Assembly (NCBI RefSeq): GCF_947494125.1
Contig: NZ_CANLTU010000001.1
Span: 558,001-622,000 of the forward strand
Direction of reading: 5' to 3'
Source: an uncultured Tenacibaculum sp.
GTDB lineage: Bacteria; Bacteroidota; Bacteroidia; Flavobacteriales; Flavobacteriaceae
DNA length: 64,000 nucleotides
Each line of letters starts with the position of its first letter. The stretch's first letter is position 1. Under the pieces are notes generated by a model. That model worked only from the letters and a program-made list of their open reading frames with translations, had not been told where the DNA came from and ran no database searches. Both the position numbers and the translations under genes were made by a program. Positions 1 to 8,379 of this stretch are shown here, piece by piece.

Positions 1-230
1 TGTTTATATGTTTTTGTCTAATTAGTAAATGGTTTTTATATAGTTAAAAAATTGATGCTAGAGTTGTAGTTAACATTTCAATAATATTGAAGTATTGTAA
101 TTATTTGGTTTGAAAAATTATATTGAATTTAGCTGAAACCGTTGCTTTTTTAAGAATATAATATAGAATCTGTATTATTATAATAATATTGTAAAAAGTT
201 AAGGTTAGCTTTATGTTTATAACTGTAGTT

Positions 231-238
231 TATTTTTG
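231..238 (+). promoter_or_regulatory. Putative -7 box for the endonuclease/phosphatase-like gene
   Basis: TATTTTTG fits the Bacteroidota -7 consensus TAnnTTTG and lies 28 bp before the ATG at 266, giving a leader of about 20 nt. No clear -33 element is seen. The rest of bases 1-230 shows no supportable gene. Confidence 0.5.
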
Positions 239-265
239 TACTTTCGAGACATAAATTAATATTTA

Positions 266-1225
266 ATGTCAATTAAAAGAAGGAAGAACATATTTACTGT
301 TGCTTTTTATAACGTAGAAAACTTATTTGATACAGTAAATAATCCATTTACTGCCGATGATGATTTTACTCCATTAAGTAAACGTAATTGGAATGAGAAA
401 AAATACTACCATAAAATAAAGAAAATATCCTCAGTTATTAGTCAATTAGGCAATAAACAATCTGCTTATCCACCGGCTCTTGTTGGCCTAGTTGAGGTTG
501 AAAATAGTAGCGTTGTAAAAGACCTTATTAAGCATAAAAACTTGTCATATTTTAATTATGATTTCATTCATTATGATTCACCAGATGAAAGAGGAATTGA
601 TGTAGCACTGGTGTATAATAAAGATTTTTTTGAGGTTGTTTCCTCTGAAACGCATACATTACATTTAACTGATGATAGAGGAGAAGTAGATTATACGCGC
701 GATTTATTAGTTGTTACTGGACGATTAAATGGAGAATTAGTCAATGTTTTAGTAAATCATTGGCCATCACGTAGAGATGGGGATGAAGAGACAAAAGGAA
801 ACCGTATTAAGGCAGCTAAATTAGCTCAAGAAGTTATTGAGACTATTAAGTACAAAGAAAAGGATTCAAAATTTATTATAATGGGAGATTTTAACGATGA
901 TCCTACTAGTGAAAGTGTCAAAGATTTCTTGGTTACTGATGACTTATATAATCCTATGAAGTCGTTATTTAAAGAAGGGAAAGGAACCTCAACATTTTAT
1001 GGTGAATGGCATATGTTTGATCAAATTATCTTTTCAAGAGATTTCTTTGATTCAGAAAAGAGTTCACATACCTTTTTAAAAGCTAAAATTTTAAATAAAG
1101 ATTGGTTGCGTACTAATAGAGGTAAGTTTAAAGGAAGCCCTTTTAGAACGTATATAGGACCGTGGTATAAAGGAGGTTTTTCAGATCATTTTCCAATATA
1201 CATTACTTTAGAAAAAGATGATTAA
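266..1225 (+). CDS. Endonuclease/exonuclease/phosphatase (EEP) family protein
   Basis: A 319-residue protein of the EEP hydrolase fold, which cleaves phosphodiester or phosphomonoester bonds using divalent metal. Visible EEP motifs, in order: YNVENLFD near residue 15 (metal-side Asn), GLVEVEN near 75 (metal-binding Glu), NHWPSRR near 165 (catalytic His region), MGDFNDDP near 207 and FSDHFPIY close to the C terminus (the Asp-His pair). No signal peptide is apparent, so it is probably cytoplasmic. The ATG at 266 sits about 20 nt after a TAnnTTTG box. It is transcribed alone and ends at a strong hairpin shared with convergent glmS. The substrate (DNA, RNA, lipid or sugar phosphate) cannot be read from the sequence. 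Confidence 0.85.
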   Translation: MSIKRRKNIFTVAFYNVENLFDTVNNPFTADDDFTPLSKRNWNEKKYYHKIKKISSVISQLGNKQSAYPPALVGLVEVENSSVVKDLIKHKNLSYFNYDFIHYDSPDERGIDVALVYNKDFFEVVSSETHTLHLTDDRGEVDYTRDLLVVTGRLNGELVNVLVNHWPSRRDGDEETKGNRIKAAKLAQEVIETIKYKEKDSKFIIMGDFNDDPTSESVKDFLVTDDLYNPMKSLFKEGKGTSTFYGEWHMFDQIIFSRDFFDSEKSSHTFLKAKILNKDWLRTNRGKFKGSPFRTYIGPWYKGGFSDHFPIYITLEKDD

Positions 1226-1228
1226 TAA

Positions 1229-1258
1229 AAAATCCCGAGAATTTTCTCGGGATTTTTT
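1229..1258. terminator. Bidirectional rho-independent terminator
   Basis: Stem AAATCCCGAGA / TCTCGGGATTT with a short ATTT loop and A/T runs on both sides. It lies between the stop of the EEP gene (+) and the stop of glmS (-), so it can serve both. Confidence 0.85.
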
Positions 1259-1284
1259 ATTATTTAAAACTAAATCTTCTTTGT

Positions 1285-3141
1285 TTATTCAACAGTAACA
1301 GATTTTGCTAAGTTTCTTGGTTGGTCTACATTTTTTCCTAACATTACTGCTATATGATATGATAACAATTGTAAAGGTATTGTAGTTAATAAAGGAGTTA
1401 ATGCTTCCTCCGTATCTGGTATTTCAATTACATGATCTGCAATCTCTTTAACAGTAACATCACCTTCGGTTACAATAGCAATAATTTTACCGCTTCTAGA
1501 TTTTATCTCTTGAATATTACTTACTACCTTTTCATAATGCCCCTTGTTAGTTGCTATTACAAAAATTGGCATATTTTCATCAATAAGTGCTATAGGACCA
1601 TGTTTCATTTCTGCTGCAGGATATCCTTCAGCATGAATGTAAGAAATCTCTTTTAATTTAAGAGCTCCTTCTAAAGCAACTGGGAAGTTAAAACCTCTAC
1701 CTAAATATAAACAGTTGGTTGCATCTTTATAAACACTTGCAATTTCTTGAACCTTAGAATCTATTTCTAATAATTTCTCTACCTGATTAGGAATTTGTTG
1801 CATCGTTTGTAAATATGTATTTACAGCCGATTTAGATAAAGTTCCTTTAGCTTGTGCTAGTTTTAATGCAATTAAAGTTAATACAGTTATTTGCGTTGTA
1901 AAAGCTTTTGTTGAAGCTACTCCAATTTCTGGACCAGCGTGCGTATAAGCTCCTGCGTGTGTTTCTCTAGCGATAGAAGAACCAACAACATTACATACAC
2001 CAAATACAAAAGCTCCTTTAGATTTTGCTAATTTAATAGCTGCTAATGTATCAGCAGTTTCACCAGATTGAGATATTGCAATTACTACATCTTTTGAAGT
2101 AATAATTGGGTTTCTATATCTAAATTCAGATGCATATTCTACTTCAACAGGAATACGAGCCATATCTTCAAAAAGATATTCTCCAACTAATCCAGCGTGC
2201 CAAGAAGTACCACAAGCAATGATAATAATTCTATCGGCATTTAAAAATTTAGATATATTATCGTCAACACCAGCCATTTTTATAATTCCTTCATCGGCAA
2301 GCATTCTACCTCTATAAGTATCTATAATAGCTTTTGGTTGTTCATATATTTCTTTTAACATGAAATGATCATATCCACCTTTTTCAATTTGCTCTAGGCT
2401 AAGTTGAAGTTCTTGAATATTTGCATCAATTTCTTTATCGTTATCTATTTTACGAACTTTTATTCCTTTATCTTTCTTTATAATAGCTAATTCACCATCT
2501 TCTAGGTAGATAGCATCTTTAGTATATTCTAAAAAAGGAGAAGCATCTGAAGCAACAAAAAACTCTTCATTGTTTTTACCAACACCTATTGCAATTGGGC
2601 TACCTAAACGAGCAACAATTAATTCATTAGGTTTTGTTTTGTCAAAAACAGCAATGGCATATGCTCCAATTACACTCGTAAGAGCTAATTGAACAGCTTT
2701 ACCTAGTTTACAACCTTCGTTCTTTTTAACTTCTTCAATTAAGTTAATTAGAACTTCAGTATCTGTATCACTTTTAAAACTGTACCCTCTAGTAATTAAT
2801 TCTTTTTTAAGAGTATCATAGTTTTCAATAATTCCATTATGTACAATTACTAAATCACCAGATTCAGAAAAATGAGGATGAGAATTTATATCATTAGGCA
2901 CTCCATGAGTTGCCCAACGAGTATGACCAATTCCTATTTTTCCTGTTTTTCTTTTTTCATCTTTGTTCGTTATGACTTCTAAATCAGCAACCTTTCCTTT
3001 GGTTTTTGATAAATGCATGACGTCTCCATCATACATCATAATTCCAGCACTATCATAACCTCTATACTCTAAACGTTTTAATCCGTTTATTACAATAGGA
3101 TAAGCTTCCCTATGTCCTATATACCCCGTTATTCCACACAT
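1285..3141 (-). CDS. glmS: Glutamine--fructose-6-phosphate aminotransferase (isomerizing)
   Basis: Converts fructose-6-phosphate and glutamine to glucosamine-6-phosphate, the first step of UDP-GlcNAc synthesis for peptidoglycan and LPS. The N terminus MCGITGYIG exposes Cys2, the class II glutaminase nucleophile; the glutaminase domain fills about residues 2-220. Two SIS sugar-isomerase domains follow (about 290-425 and 460-600), with ACGTSWHAG and SQSGETADT sugar-phosphate loops, and the C terminus ends in the conserved LAKSVTVE. At 618 residues it is full length for the family. It is the last gene of a three-gene - strand operon, 9 bp after the DUF4270 gene. No glmS ribozyme-like leader is expected inside this operon and none was recognised. 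Confidence 0.97.
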   Translation of the reverse strand: MCGITGYIGHREAYPIVINGLKRLEYRGYDSAGIMMYDGDVMHLSKTKGKVADLEVITNKDEKRKTGKIGIGHTRWATHGVPNDINSHPHFSESGDLVIVHNGIIENYDTLKKELITRGYSFKSDTDTEVLINLIEEVKKNEGCKLGKAVQLALTSVIGAYAIAVFDKTKPNELIVARLGSPIAIGVGKNNEEFFVASDASPFLEYTKDAIYLEDGELAIIKKDKGIKVRKIDNDKEIDANIQELQLSLEQIEKGGYDHFMLKEIYEQPKAIIDTYRGRMLADEGIIKMAGVDDNISKFLNADRIIIIACGTSWHAGLVGEYLFEDMARIPVEVEYASEFRYRNPIITSKDVVIAISQSGETADTLAAIKLAKSKGAFVFGVCNVVGSSIARETHAGAYTHAGPEIGVASTKAFTTQITVLTLIALKLAQAKGTLSKSAVNTYLQTMQQIPNQVEKLLEIDSKVQEIASVYKDATNCLYLGRGFNFPVALEGALKLKEISYIHAEGYPAAEMKHGPIALIDENMPIFVIATNKGHYEKVVSNIQEIKSRSGKIIAIVTEGDVTVKEIADHVIEIPDTEEALTPLLTTIPLQLLSYHIAVMLGKNVDQPRNLAKSVTVE

Positions 3142-3150
3142 GACAATTTC

Positions 3151-4719
3151 TTATTTTTCTTTTGAATATGATATTTTTAATACTGCTCTTTTGGTAGTGT
3201 TTGCAGTTTCATTCCCGTCTAATAATGTAACTCCTCTAGGATTCCAGTTATAAGTCTTTACATTAACGTCTAAAACATTATTTATTGTAGCATTATCTGT
3301 AGGATTATTATAAACTTTTAATGTTAAAGGAGAAATGTCATTTGTTGTACCATCTAATAAATCAGAAATATAATCTGTTATTCTAAAATTGTACTTTTCA
3401 GGCTTATCATCATCTGTTAATTCTATATTACCTCCAAATAGTGCTGCTTCTTTATAAGCATCTGTTATTTGAGTAGGTGTAAGTCCACCACTTCCATTAT
3501 CTATATTTTGATAAAGAAATAGCCTTTGTGGTAATATGTTTTTATCAGTATTAATATTTTGATTAATATAAAAAGTTAAAGAAGCATCATTAACTAACCA
3601 ATTGTTTGCTTTTAATTCTTGAAGCTTTACATTATCTAAAATCTTTACGGTAGCTGCATTTCCAGCAGTTCCTTGAATCGTAAAATTGTTTGTAGGCGTA
3701 GGAGTGACTTTTGGACTCATTTTGTAAATACTATTTCTCATTCCTGATAAAGGGAAAGAAAGTGTACGTGCTAACGTGTCTTTTAAGGCTAAACTAGCTT
3801 GACCATCTTTCTTTTCGAAAGTAGTAATTGTAAAGTAAAAATCTAAGGTAGCTGAAGAGCTACTTCCAAGGATATTTAAAGGTACCATTGCACCATTAGT
3901 TCCTTCAGATTTTACTATTAATCCTCTGAAATAATCGTTAAAAGCTTCAAAAGAAGAAAATTCAGTATCTTGTAATTTATCCCAAAAAAGCTCTTTCATA
4001 CGAGTCATATTTAAAGGAACAGATAAGAAAGGAGCCTTGTTGTCTAGTTTAATAGTATCCTTATAAGTATTACCATTACTAATATTTCTAGTTAAAATTA
4101 GCATAGTATCTTTAGGGCTTGGTTTGAAAGTGAAGACAGCATCTTCATTTAACAATTCAGATTCTATGTAAGTAGCGTTAGATTCAAAATCATTAGATAC
4201 AGCAGGGTTACTTGGATTTAATGTGTTTAGGTAAGTCCCGTTTCTATATACTTTTACTGATGTAGGTATTTCAGGATTTCCTAAAACAGAATCTAATCTA
4301 AACTTTGGTTTTCCATCACTTTCTTTACCTATATTAGTTGCTGTATATGGTAGCTTTAATATAACTTTATCTAAAACAAAAACGGAATCAATTTCCCCAG
4401 TATTAATAGCTGGTTTTATATCTTCTGTTTTGATAGGTGAACTATATAAAAGTTGACTTACAAAAGAAGATTCGATTGATTTATAATTATCATTCTTGTA
4501 TACTCCTAACCAATATTCATTAGTTGGGGTAACAATATTATCCGCTCTAACACTAGATATATCTACAGGAGTTATTTCTACATCCAGTAAAATTTCACCA
4601 GTTTCAAACTTTGTATTATTAACAACACTACTTCCAATGTCACTAAAATCTTTTTCACATGATATAATAGCTGCAAAACATAGCAGACTAATACCTAAAA
4701 CACCAATTTTTCTAATCAT
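3151..4719 (-). CDS. DUF4270 family lipoprotein
   Basis: A 522-residue predicted lipoprotein. A hydrophobic leader ends in AIIS-Cys21, a lipobox in Bacteroidota style, followed by EKDF; acidic residues near the Cys often go with surface exposure in this phylum. The body is rich in beta strands, Asn and Thr, and matches the DUF4270 family as remembered (GSSVVNNTKFETGEIL start, late WNPRGVTLL motif). Function is unknown; the family is outer-membrane associated in Flavobacteriia and is repeatedly found between a GT5 protein and glmS, as here (8 bp and 9 bp gaps). A cell-envelope role is inferred from that context. Confidence 0.85.
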   Translation of the reverse strand: MIRKIGVLGISLLCFAAIISCEKDFSDIGSSVVNNTKFETGEILLDVEITPVDISSVRADNIVTPTNEYWLGVYKNDNYKSIESSFVSQLLYSSPIKTEDIKPAINTGEIDSVFVLDKVILKLPYTATNIGKESDGKPKFRLDSVLGNPEIPTSVKVYRNGTYLNTLNPSNPAVSNDFESNATYIESELLNEDAVFTFKPSPKDTMLILTRNISNGNTYKDTIKLDNKAPFLSVPLNMTRMKELFWDKLQDTEFSSFEAFNDYFRGLIVKSEGTNGAMVPLNILGSSSSATLDFYFTITTFEKKDGQASLALKDTLARTLSFPLSGMRNSIYKMSPKVTPTPTNNFTIQGTAGNAATVKILDNVKLQELKANNWLVNDASLTFYINQNINTDKNILPQRLFLYQNIDNGSGGLTPTQITDAYKEAALFGGNIELTDDDKPEKYNFRITDYISDLLDGTTNDISPLTLKVYNNPTDNATINNVLDVNVKTYNWNPRGVTLLDGNETANTTKRAVLKISYSKEK

Positions 4720-4727
4720 TTGTATTA

Positions 4728-5546
4728 TTATTCGCTTAATTCTAAAACGTTTTCTTTATAAAATTCTAAATATGCCTCTGTTAAAGTTTCTTCTGATTGA
4801 AATTCTAAGATTTTAGTATCTTTTTCGTTAATGAAACTTTCAATTTCATCAGGCAAAACTTCACTACCTTTTACAATAGCGTCTGAGTTTTCAATAGCAC
4901 TTTTTAAAATGTTTATATAGTTTGGTGTTTCTACAGTTGATACTTTAGCTCCTTCAATTTTGTCAAAACGAATTTTATTTGCTAACTCACCGTTTAATTC
5001 ACCATCGAAATTATTATTGTAAAGCGAAGTTACAATCTTACTTTCGGCAAACAATGGTTCCTCTTTATAAAATTCTCTTAAATATAAAGGAAGTAAAGAA
5101 GCCATCCATCCATGTACATGGATAATGTCGGGAGCCCAGTTTAATTTTTTAACTGTCTCTACAACTCCTTTGGCAAAGAAAATCATACGTTCGTCATTGT
5201 CGTCAAACAACTTATCATCTTCATCAGAATAAACAGCTTTACGCTTAAAGTACTCATCATTATCAATAAAGTATACTTGCATCCTTTCTTTCGGAATTGA
5301 AGCCACCTTGATAATTAAGGGCATATCCATGTCATTGATAATTAAATTCATTCCCGATAAACGAATAACTTCATGTAATTGATGTCTTCGCTCATTTATA
5401 ACCCCAAAACGAGGCATAAAAATACGTGTTTGAACTCCTTTAGAATGTGCATTTTTAGCAACGTTAAATGCAGTAGACGATAATTCTGTTTCAGGTAAAT
5501 AAGGTGTTACCTCTGATGAAACATATAATATTCTCTTATCCTTCAT
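4728..5546 (-). CDS. Short GT5-type (starch/glycogen synthase N-domain) protein
   Basis: A 272-residue protein resembling only the N-terminal Rossmann half of GT5 glycogen synthases: VSSEVTPY at residues 8-15, then IHVHGWMASLLPLYL near 143, equivalent to the HDWHT loop of GlgA. The C-terminal nucleotide-sugar domain is absent (GlgA is about 480 residues), and the KTGGL ADP-glucose loop is replaced by PETELSS. Classical glycogen synthase activity is therefore doubtful, although databases commonly name it glycogen/starch synthase. It is the first gene of the operon with DUF4270 and glmS and is divergent from panC. A scaffold or a sugar-binding role is possible; the true function is unknown. Confidence 0.75.
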   Translation of the reverse strand: MKDKRILYVSSEVTPYLPETELSSTAFNVAKNAHSKGVQTRIFMPRFGVINERRHQLHEVIRLSGMNLIINDMDMPLIIKVASIPKERMQVYFIDNDEYFKRKAVYSDEDDKLFDDNDERMIFFAKGVVETVKKLNWAPDIIHVHGWMASLLPLYLREFYKEEPLFAESKIVTSLYNNNFDGELNGELANKIRFDKIEGAKVSTVETPNYINILKSAIENSDAIVKGSEVLPDEIESFINEKDTKILEFQSEETLTEAYLEFYKENVLELSE

Positions 5547-5572
5547 TAAATCTGTCTCTTTTATTGAAGATG

Positions 5573-5580
5573 CAAAAATA
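5573..5580 (-). promoter_or_regulatory. -7 box of the GT5-DUF4270-glmS operon
   Basis: Read on the - strand the sequence is TATTTTTG (TAnnTTTG), 27 bp before the ATG at 5546. It is one half of a compact divergent promoter region with the panC box at 5613-5620. Confidence 0.55.
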
Positions 5581-5612
5581 CGAAATTTTATGCTAAAATG
5601 GTGTTAAATTGC

Positions 5613-5620
5613 TAATTTTG
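5613..5620 (+). promoter_or_regulatory. -7 box of panC
   Basis: TAATTTTG matches TAnnTTTG and lies 22 bp before the panC ATG. It is separated by 32 bp from the opposing -7 box, so the two -33 regions must overlap or interleave. Confidence 0.55.
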
Positions 5621-5642
5621 CACGTATTCCAACGATTAAAGA

Positions 5643-6488
5643 ATGAAAATATTCAAAAATAAATTAGAATTAAAAGATTTTTTGTCAAAGCAAAAGAAGG
5701 AAGGGAAATCAATAGGTTTTGTTCCTACGATGGGCGCTTTACATGAAGGTCATCTATCGCTTGTAAGAAAAGCAAAGGAGAAAAATGATATTTCAGTAGT
5801 AAGTATTTTTGTAAATCCTACTCAGTTTGATAATGAAGAAGACTTATTAAAGTATCCTAAAACATTTGATAATGATGTCAAATTATTAGAAAGTGTTAAT
5901 TGCGATGTACTTTTTTTTCCATCTGTAGAAGAAATATATAAAGACAATATAGTGTCTAATAATTTTAATTTTGATGGTTTAGAGCATCAAATGGAAGGTA
6001 AATTTAGAGATGGACATTTTGATGGTGTAGGTACCATAGTAAAAGCATTGTTTGAAATAGTAGAACCAAATATTGCTTATTTTGGAAAAAAAGATTTTCA
6101 ACAATTACAAATTATTAAAAAACTAGTTAAAAAATATAAAATACCAGTTAAAATTAAAGGTTGTGTTATTTATAGAGAAGATGACGGCTTAGCGATGAGT
6201 TCGAGAAATGCACGTTTAACAAAAGAACATAGAAAAACGGCGCCATTTGTTTATAAAACTCTAAAGAAAGCAAAGAAAAAATTTGGTATAAAAAACGCAA
6301 ACGAGTTAACAGAATGGGTTAAGAAACAGTTTAAAAAGCAAGTTTTATTAGAACTGGAGTATTTTACTATTGCAGATGAAAAAACATTAGAAACAGCAAC
6401 AGTTATTGAATCAAATAAAAAATACCGTGCTTTCATAGCCGTTTTTGCAGGGGAGATTCGTTTGATTGATAATATTCGTTTGAAATAA
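5643..6488 (+). CDS. panC: Pantothenate synthetase
   Basis: Ligates pantoate and beta-alanine with ATP to form pantothenate, the precursor of coenzyme A. The nucleotidyltransferase HxGH motif appears as MGALHEGHLSL with His34 and His37, and a KMSKS-like loop is present as AMSSRNARL near residue 183; YFGKKDFQQL near 145 is also conserved. At 281 residues it matches the family length. It is followed 50 bp downstream by panD, which supplies beta-alanine, so the two enzymes act on joined steps. The ATG is placed 22 bp after a -7 box. Confidence 0.97.
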   Translation: MKIFKNKLELKDFLSKQKKEGKSIGFVPTMGALHEGHLSLVRKAKEKNDISVVSIFVNPTQFDNEEDLLKYPKTFDNDVKLLESVNCDVLFFPSVEEIYKDNIVSNNFNFDGLEHQMEGKFRDGHFDGVGTIVKALFEIVEPNIAYFGKKDFQQLQIIKKLVKKYKIPVKIKGCVIYREDDGLAMSSRNARLTKEHRKTAPFVYKTLKKAKKKFGIKNANELTEWVKKQFKKQVLLELEYFTIADEKTLETATVIESNKKYRAFIAVFAGEIRLIDNIRLK

Positions 6489-6526
6489 ATTCATCAATAA
6501 CAACTTATTAATTATCAAAAAACAAC

Positions 6527-6534
6527 TATTTTTG
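6527..6534 (+). promoter_or_regulatory. -7-like box abutting the panD start
   Basis: TATTTTTG is a perfect TAnnTTTG, but it ends only 4 bp before the panD ATG at 6539. If used, transcription would start at or within the start codon and give a leaderless mRNA; otherwise it is fortuitous and panD is read from panC. Confidence 0.35.
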
Positions 6535-6538
6535 CCCT

Positions 6539-6889
6539 ATGTTAGTTCAAGTAGTAAAATCTAAAATCCACCGAGTAAAAGTTACTGGTGCCGATTTAAA
6601 TTATATAGGAAGTATTACCATTGATGAAGATTTAATGGATGCAGCTGGTATCATAGAAGGAGAACGAGTTCAAATTGTGAATAACAATAATGGAGAACGT
6701 TTAGAAACCTATGCAATTCCAGGGCCAAGAGGAAGTGGTGAAATCACATTAAATGGTGCAGCTGCAAGAAAAGTAGCTAAAGGAGATGTGTTAATTTTAA
6801 TTGTTTATGCTTTTATGGAATTAGAAGAAGCTAAGAAATTTAAGCCTTCTCTAGTATTTCCAAATGAAACAGATAATACCCTTACTTAA
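6539..6889 (+). CDS. panD: Aspartate 1-decarboxylase (pyruvoyl enzyme precursor)
   Basis: Produces beta-alanine from aspartate. The proenzyme self-cleaves between Gly24 and Ser25, both present in the YIGSITID context, to generate the pyruvoyl group. KSKIHR near residue 7, the GERVQIVN strand and the NGAAAR motif are all typical. Its 116 residues are within the usual 115-140 range. It sits between panC and a membrane protein gene starting 2 bp after its stop, so it is probably co-transcribed with both. Confidence 0.96.
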   Translation: MLVQVVKSKIHRVKVTGADLNYIGSITIDEDLMDAAGIIEGERVQIVNNNNGERLETYAIPGPRGSGEITLNGAAARKVAKGDVLILIVYAFMELEEAKKFKPSLVFPNETDNTLT

Positions 6890-6891
6890 TT

Positions 6892-7833
6892 TTGAATATT
6901 AAAAAAACTTTAAAAATTATATTGCCTCTCGTTTTGGGAGGTTTTTTAGTTTGGTATATGTTTACAAAAATACCACCAAAAGATTTATTAGAATATTTTA
7001 AAAATGCGAATTATTGGTGGATAGCTTTAGGTTTGTTTTTTGGAGTTTTAAGCCATTTGTCTAGAGCGTATCGTTGGAAGTTTTTATTGGAGCCAATGGG
7101 ATATAAACCTAGATTTGTGAATTCTACACTGGCTGTGTTGATAGGTTATTTAGTTAATTTATTATTGCCTCGCGCAGGTGAAATATCACGTGCAGCTGTA
7201 ATGACTAGTTATGAAAGTATTCCTTTTGAAAAAGGTTTTGGAACTATTGTTGCTGAACGAATGGCGGATTTAATAATGATGCTTATTATTATTACAATTA
7301 CACTTTTCTTACAGTTTGACTTTATTTATGAACTGCTTATTAAGAATTTTAATCCAATCAAAATACTTTTAATTCTTGGTTTGTTATTTTTAGGATTTGT
7401 TATTTTTTCAAGATATGTAAAAAAAGCAAAATCCGGAATAGGATTAAAAATTAAAAACTTTATTTTAAGCTTGTCTGAGGGTGTTACTAGTATTTTTAGA
7501 ATGAAACAGAAATGGGCTTTTATCTTTCATACTGTATTTATATGGGCAATGTATATTGCTATGTTTTGGGCAACTATTCCAGCGATTAATGGGCTAGAGG
7601 TTTCAATAGGGGCTATTTTAGTTGGATTCATTGCAGGAGGATTTAGTATAGCCGCTACTAATGGAGGGTTTGGACTATATCCTGTTGCTGTAGCTGGAGC
7701 TTTTACACTATTTGGAATTGCAGAGAAACCTGCATTAGCATTTGGTAGTGTTATGTGGTCTGCGCAAACGCTCATGATTTTAGTTTTTGGCGGGCTAGCA
7801 TTTTTATTTCTTCCTATTTATAATAAAAAGTAA
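6892..7833 (+). CDS. Lysylphosphatidylglycerol synthase/flippase-like TM protein (UPF0104/YbhN type)
   Basis: A 313-residue polytopic inner-membrane protein with about eight hydrophobic segments and the family motif PRAGEISRAAVM near residue 93. It resembles the integral-membrane part of the MprF/UPF0104 superfamily without the aminoacyl-transferase domain, so lipid flipping or transport is more likely than LPG synthesis. The start is TTG at 6892, only 2 bp after the panD stop; no nearer ATG keeps the hydrophilic-then-hydrophobic N terminus MNIKKTLKIILPL. Association with pan genes is common in Flavobacteriia, but a functional link is not established. Confidence 0.85.
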   Translation: MNIKKTLKIILPLVLGGFLVWYMFTKIPPKDLLEYFKNANYWWIALGLFFGVLSHLSRAYRWKFLLEPMGYKPRFVNSTLAVLIGYLVNLLLPRAGEISRAAVMTSYESIPFEKGFGTIVAERMADLIMMLIIITITLFLQFDFIYELLIKNFNPIKILLILGLLFLGFVIFSRYVKKAKSGIGLKIKNFILSLSEGVTSIFRMKQKWAFIFHTVFIWAMYIAMFWATIPAINGLEVSIGAILVGFIAGGFSIAATNGGFGLYPVAVAGAFTLFGIAEKPALAFGSVMWSAQTLMILVFGGLAFLFLPIYNKK

Positions 7834-7903
7834 AAAAAATGTAGGTAGGGTTTTTTAATCGAGAGTCGTTTACTTAAAAATTAGTTTAATTAAACAACAT
7901 GTC

Positions 7904-8272
7904 ATGATGAAAATAATTAGAAAAACGAGCCTTATTTTAATACTATTAACTTTATTTATCTCTTGCAATAACGATGATAATTTAGTAATTAATGATAGTA
8001 ATAATCCTTTAAATGCTAAAATTGAATTTAAGTCAGCAAAAGGATTGGATATTGAAGTAATTGGAATAAGTGATGATAAAGAAGCTTCTTATGAATGGGA
8101 GGTTGCTGATAAAATAGATCCTAAAGGGCAACGTCATCAAGCTACTAATAATGAAGGAAAAACGAGTTTACATTGGGGGCCAAGATTGGGAGTTACAAAA
8201 TTTACTTTAATAATTACAAGTAAAAAATATTCAGAACCGATTAAGGTAAGTAAAGAATTTACTAGAACCTAA
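7904..8272 (+). CDS. Small hypothetical lipoprotein
   Basis: 122 residues with a type II signal peptide: basic start, hydrophobic core, then LFIS-Cys21 followed by NNDDN. The mature part of about 100 residues is hydrophilic and beta-rich, with a YEWEVADK segment that recalls PKD/Ig-like strands, but no family is recognised with confidence. It stands alone between the flippase-like gene and radA and ends at a clear terminator. A second possible start is the next codon (MKII). Confidence 0.7.
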   Translation: MMKIIRKTSLILILLTLFISCNNDDNLVINDSNNPLNAKIEFKSAKGLDIEVIGISDDKEASYEWEVADKIDPKGQRHQATNNEGKTSLHWGPRLGVTKFTLIITSKKYSEPIKVSKEFTRT

Positions 8273-8308
8273 AAATAGATTGACGATCATAATAAGTAAA
8301 TAAGTTAT

Positions 8309-8343
8309 TGAAAAAACCAGAGAAATACGCTCTGGTTTTTTTT
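8309..8343 (+). terminator. Rho-independent terminator of the small lipoprotein gene
   Basis: Stem AAAAAACCAGAG / CTCTGGTTTTTT with loop AAATACG, running into eight T residues. It lies just upstream of the radA promoter. Confidence 0.85.
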
Positions 8344-8352
8344 GTTATATAA

Positions 8353-8360
8353 TATATTTG
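8353..8360 (+). promoter_or_regulatory. -7 box of radA
   Basis: TATATTTG matches TAnnTTTG and lies 19 bp before the radA ATG at 8380. Confidence 0.5.
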
Positions 8361-8379
8361 TTGGATAAACAAAACAATA

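Noticed and set aside
1432..1656. ORF antisense to glmS
   Set aside because: A shadow of the glmS coding frame without its own start signals; many similar antisense ORFs (for example 7527-7775, 45568-45861, 55967-56236) were dropped for the same reason.
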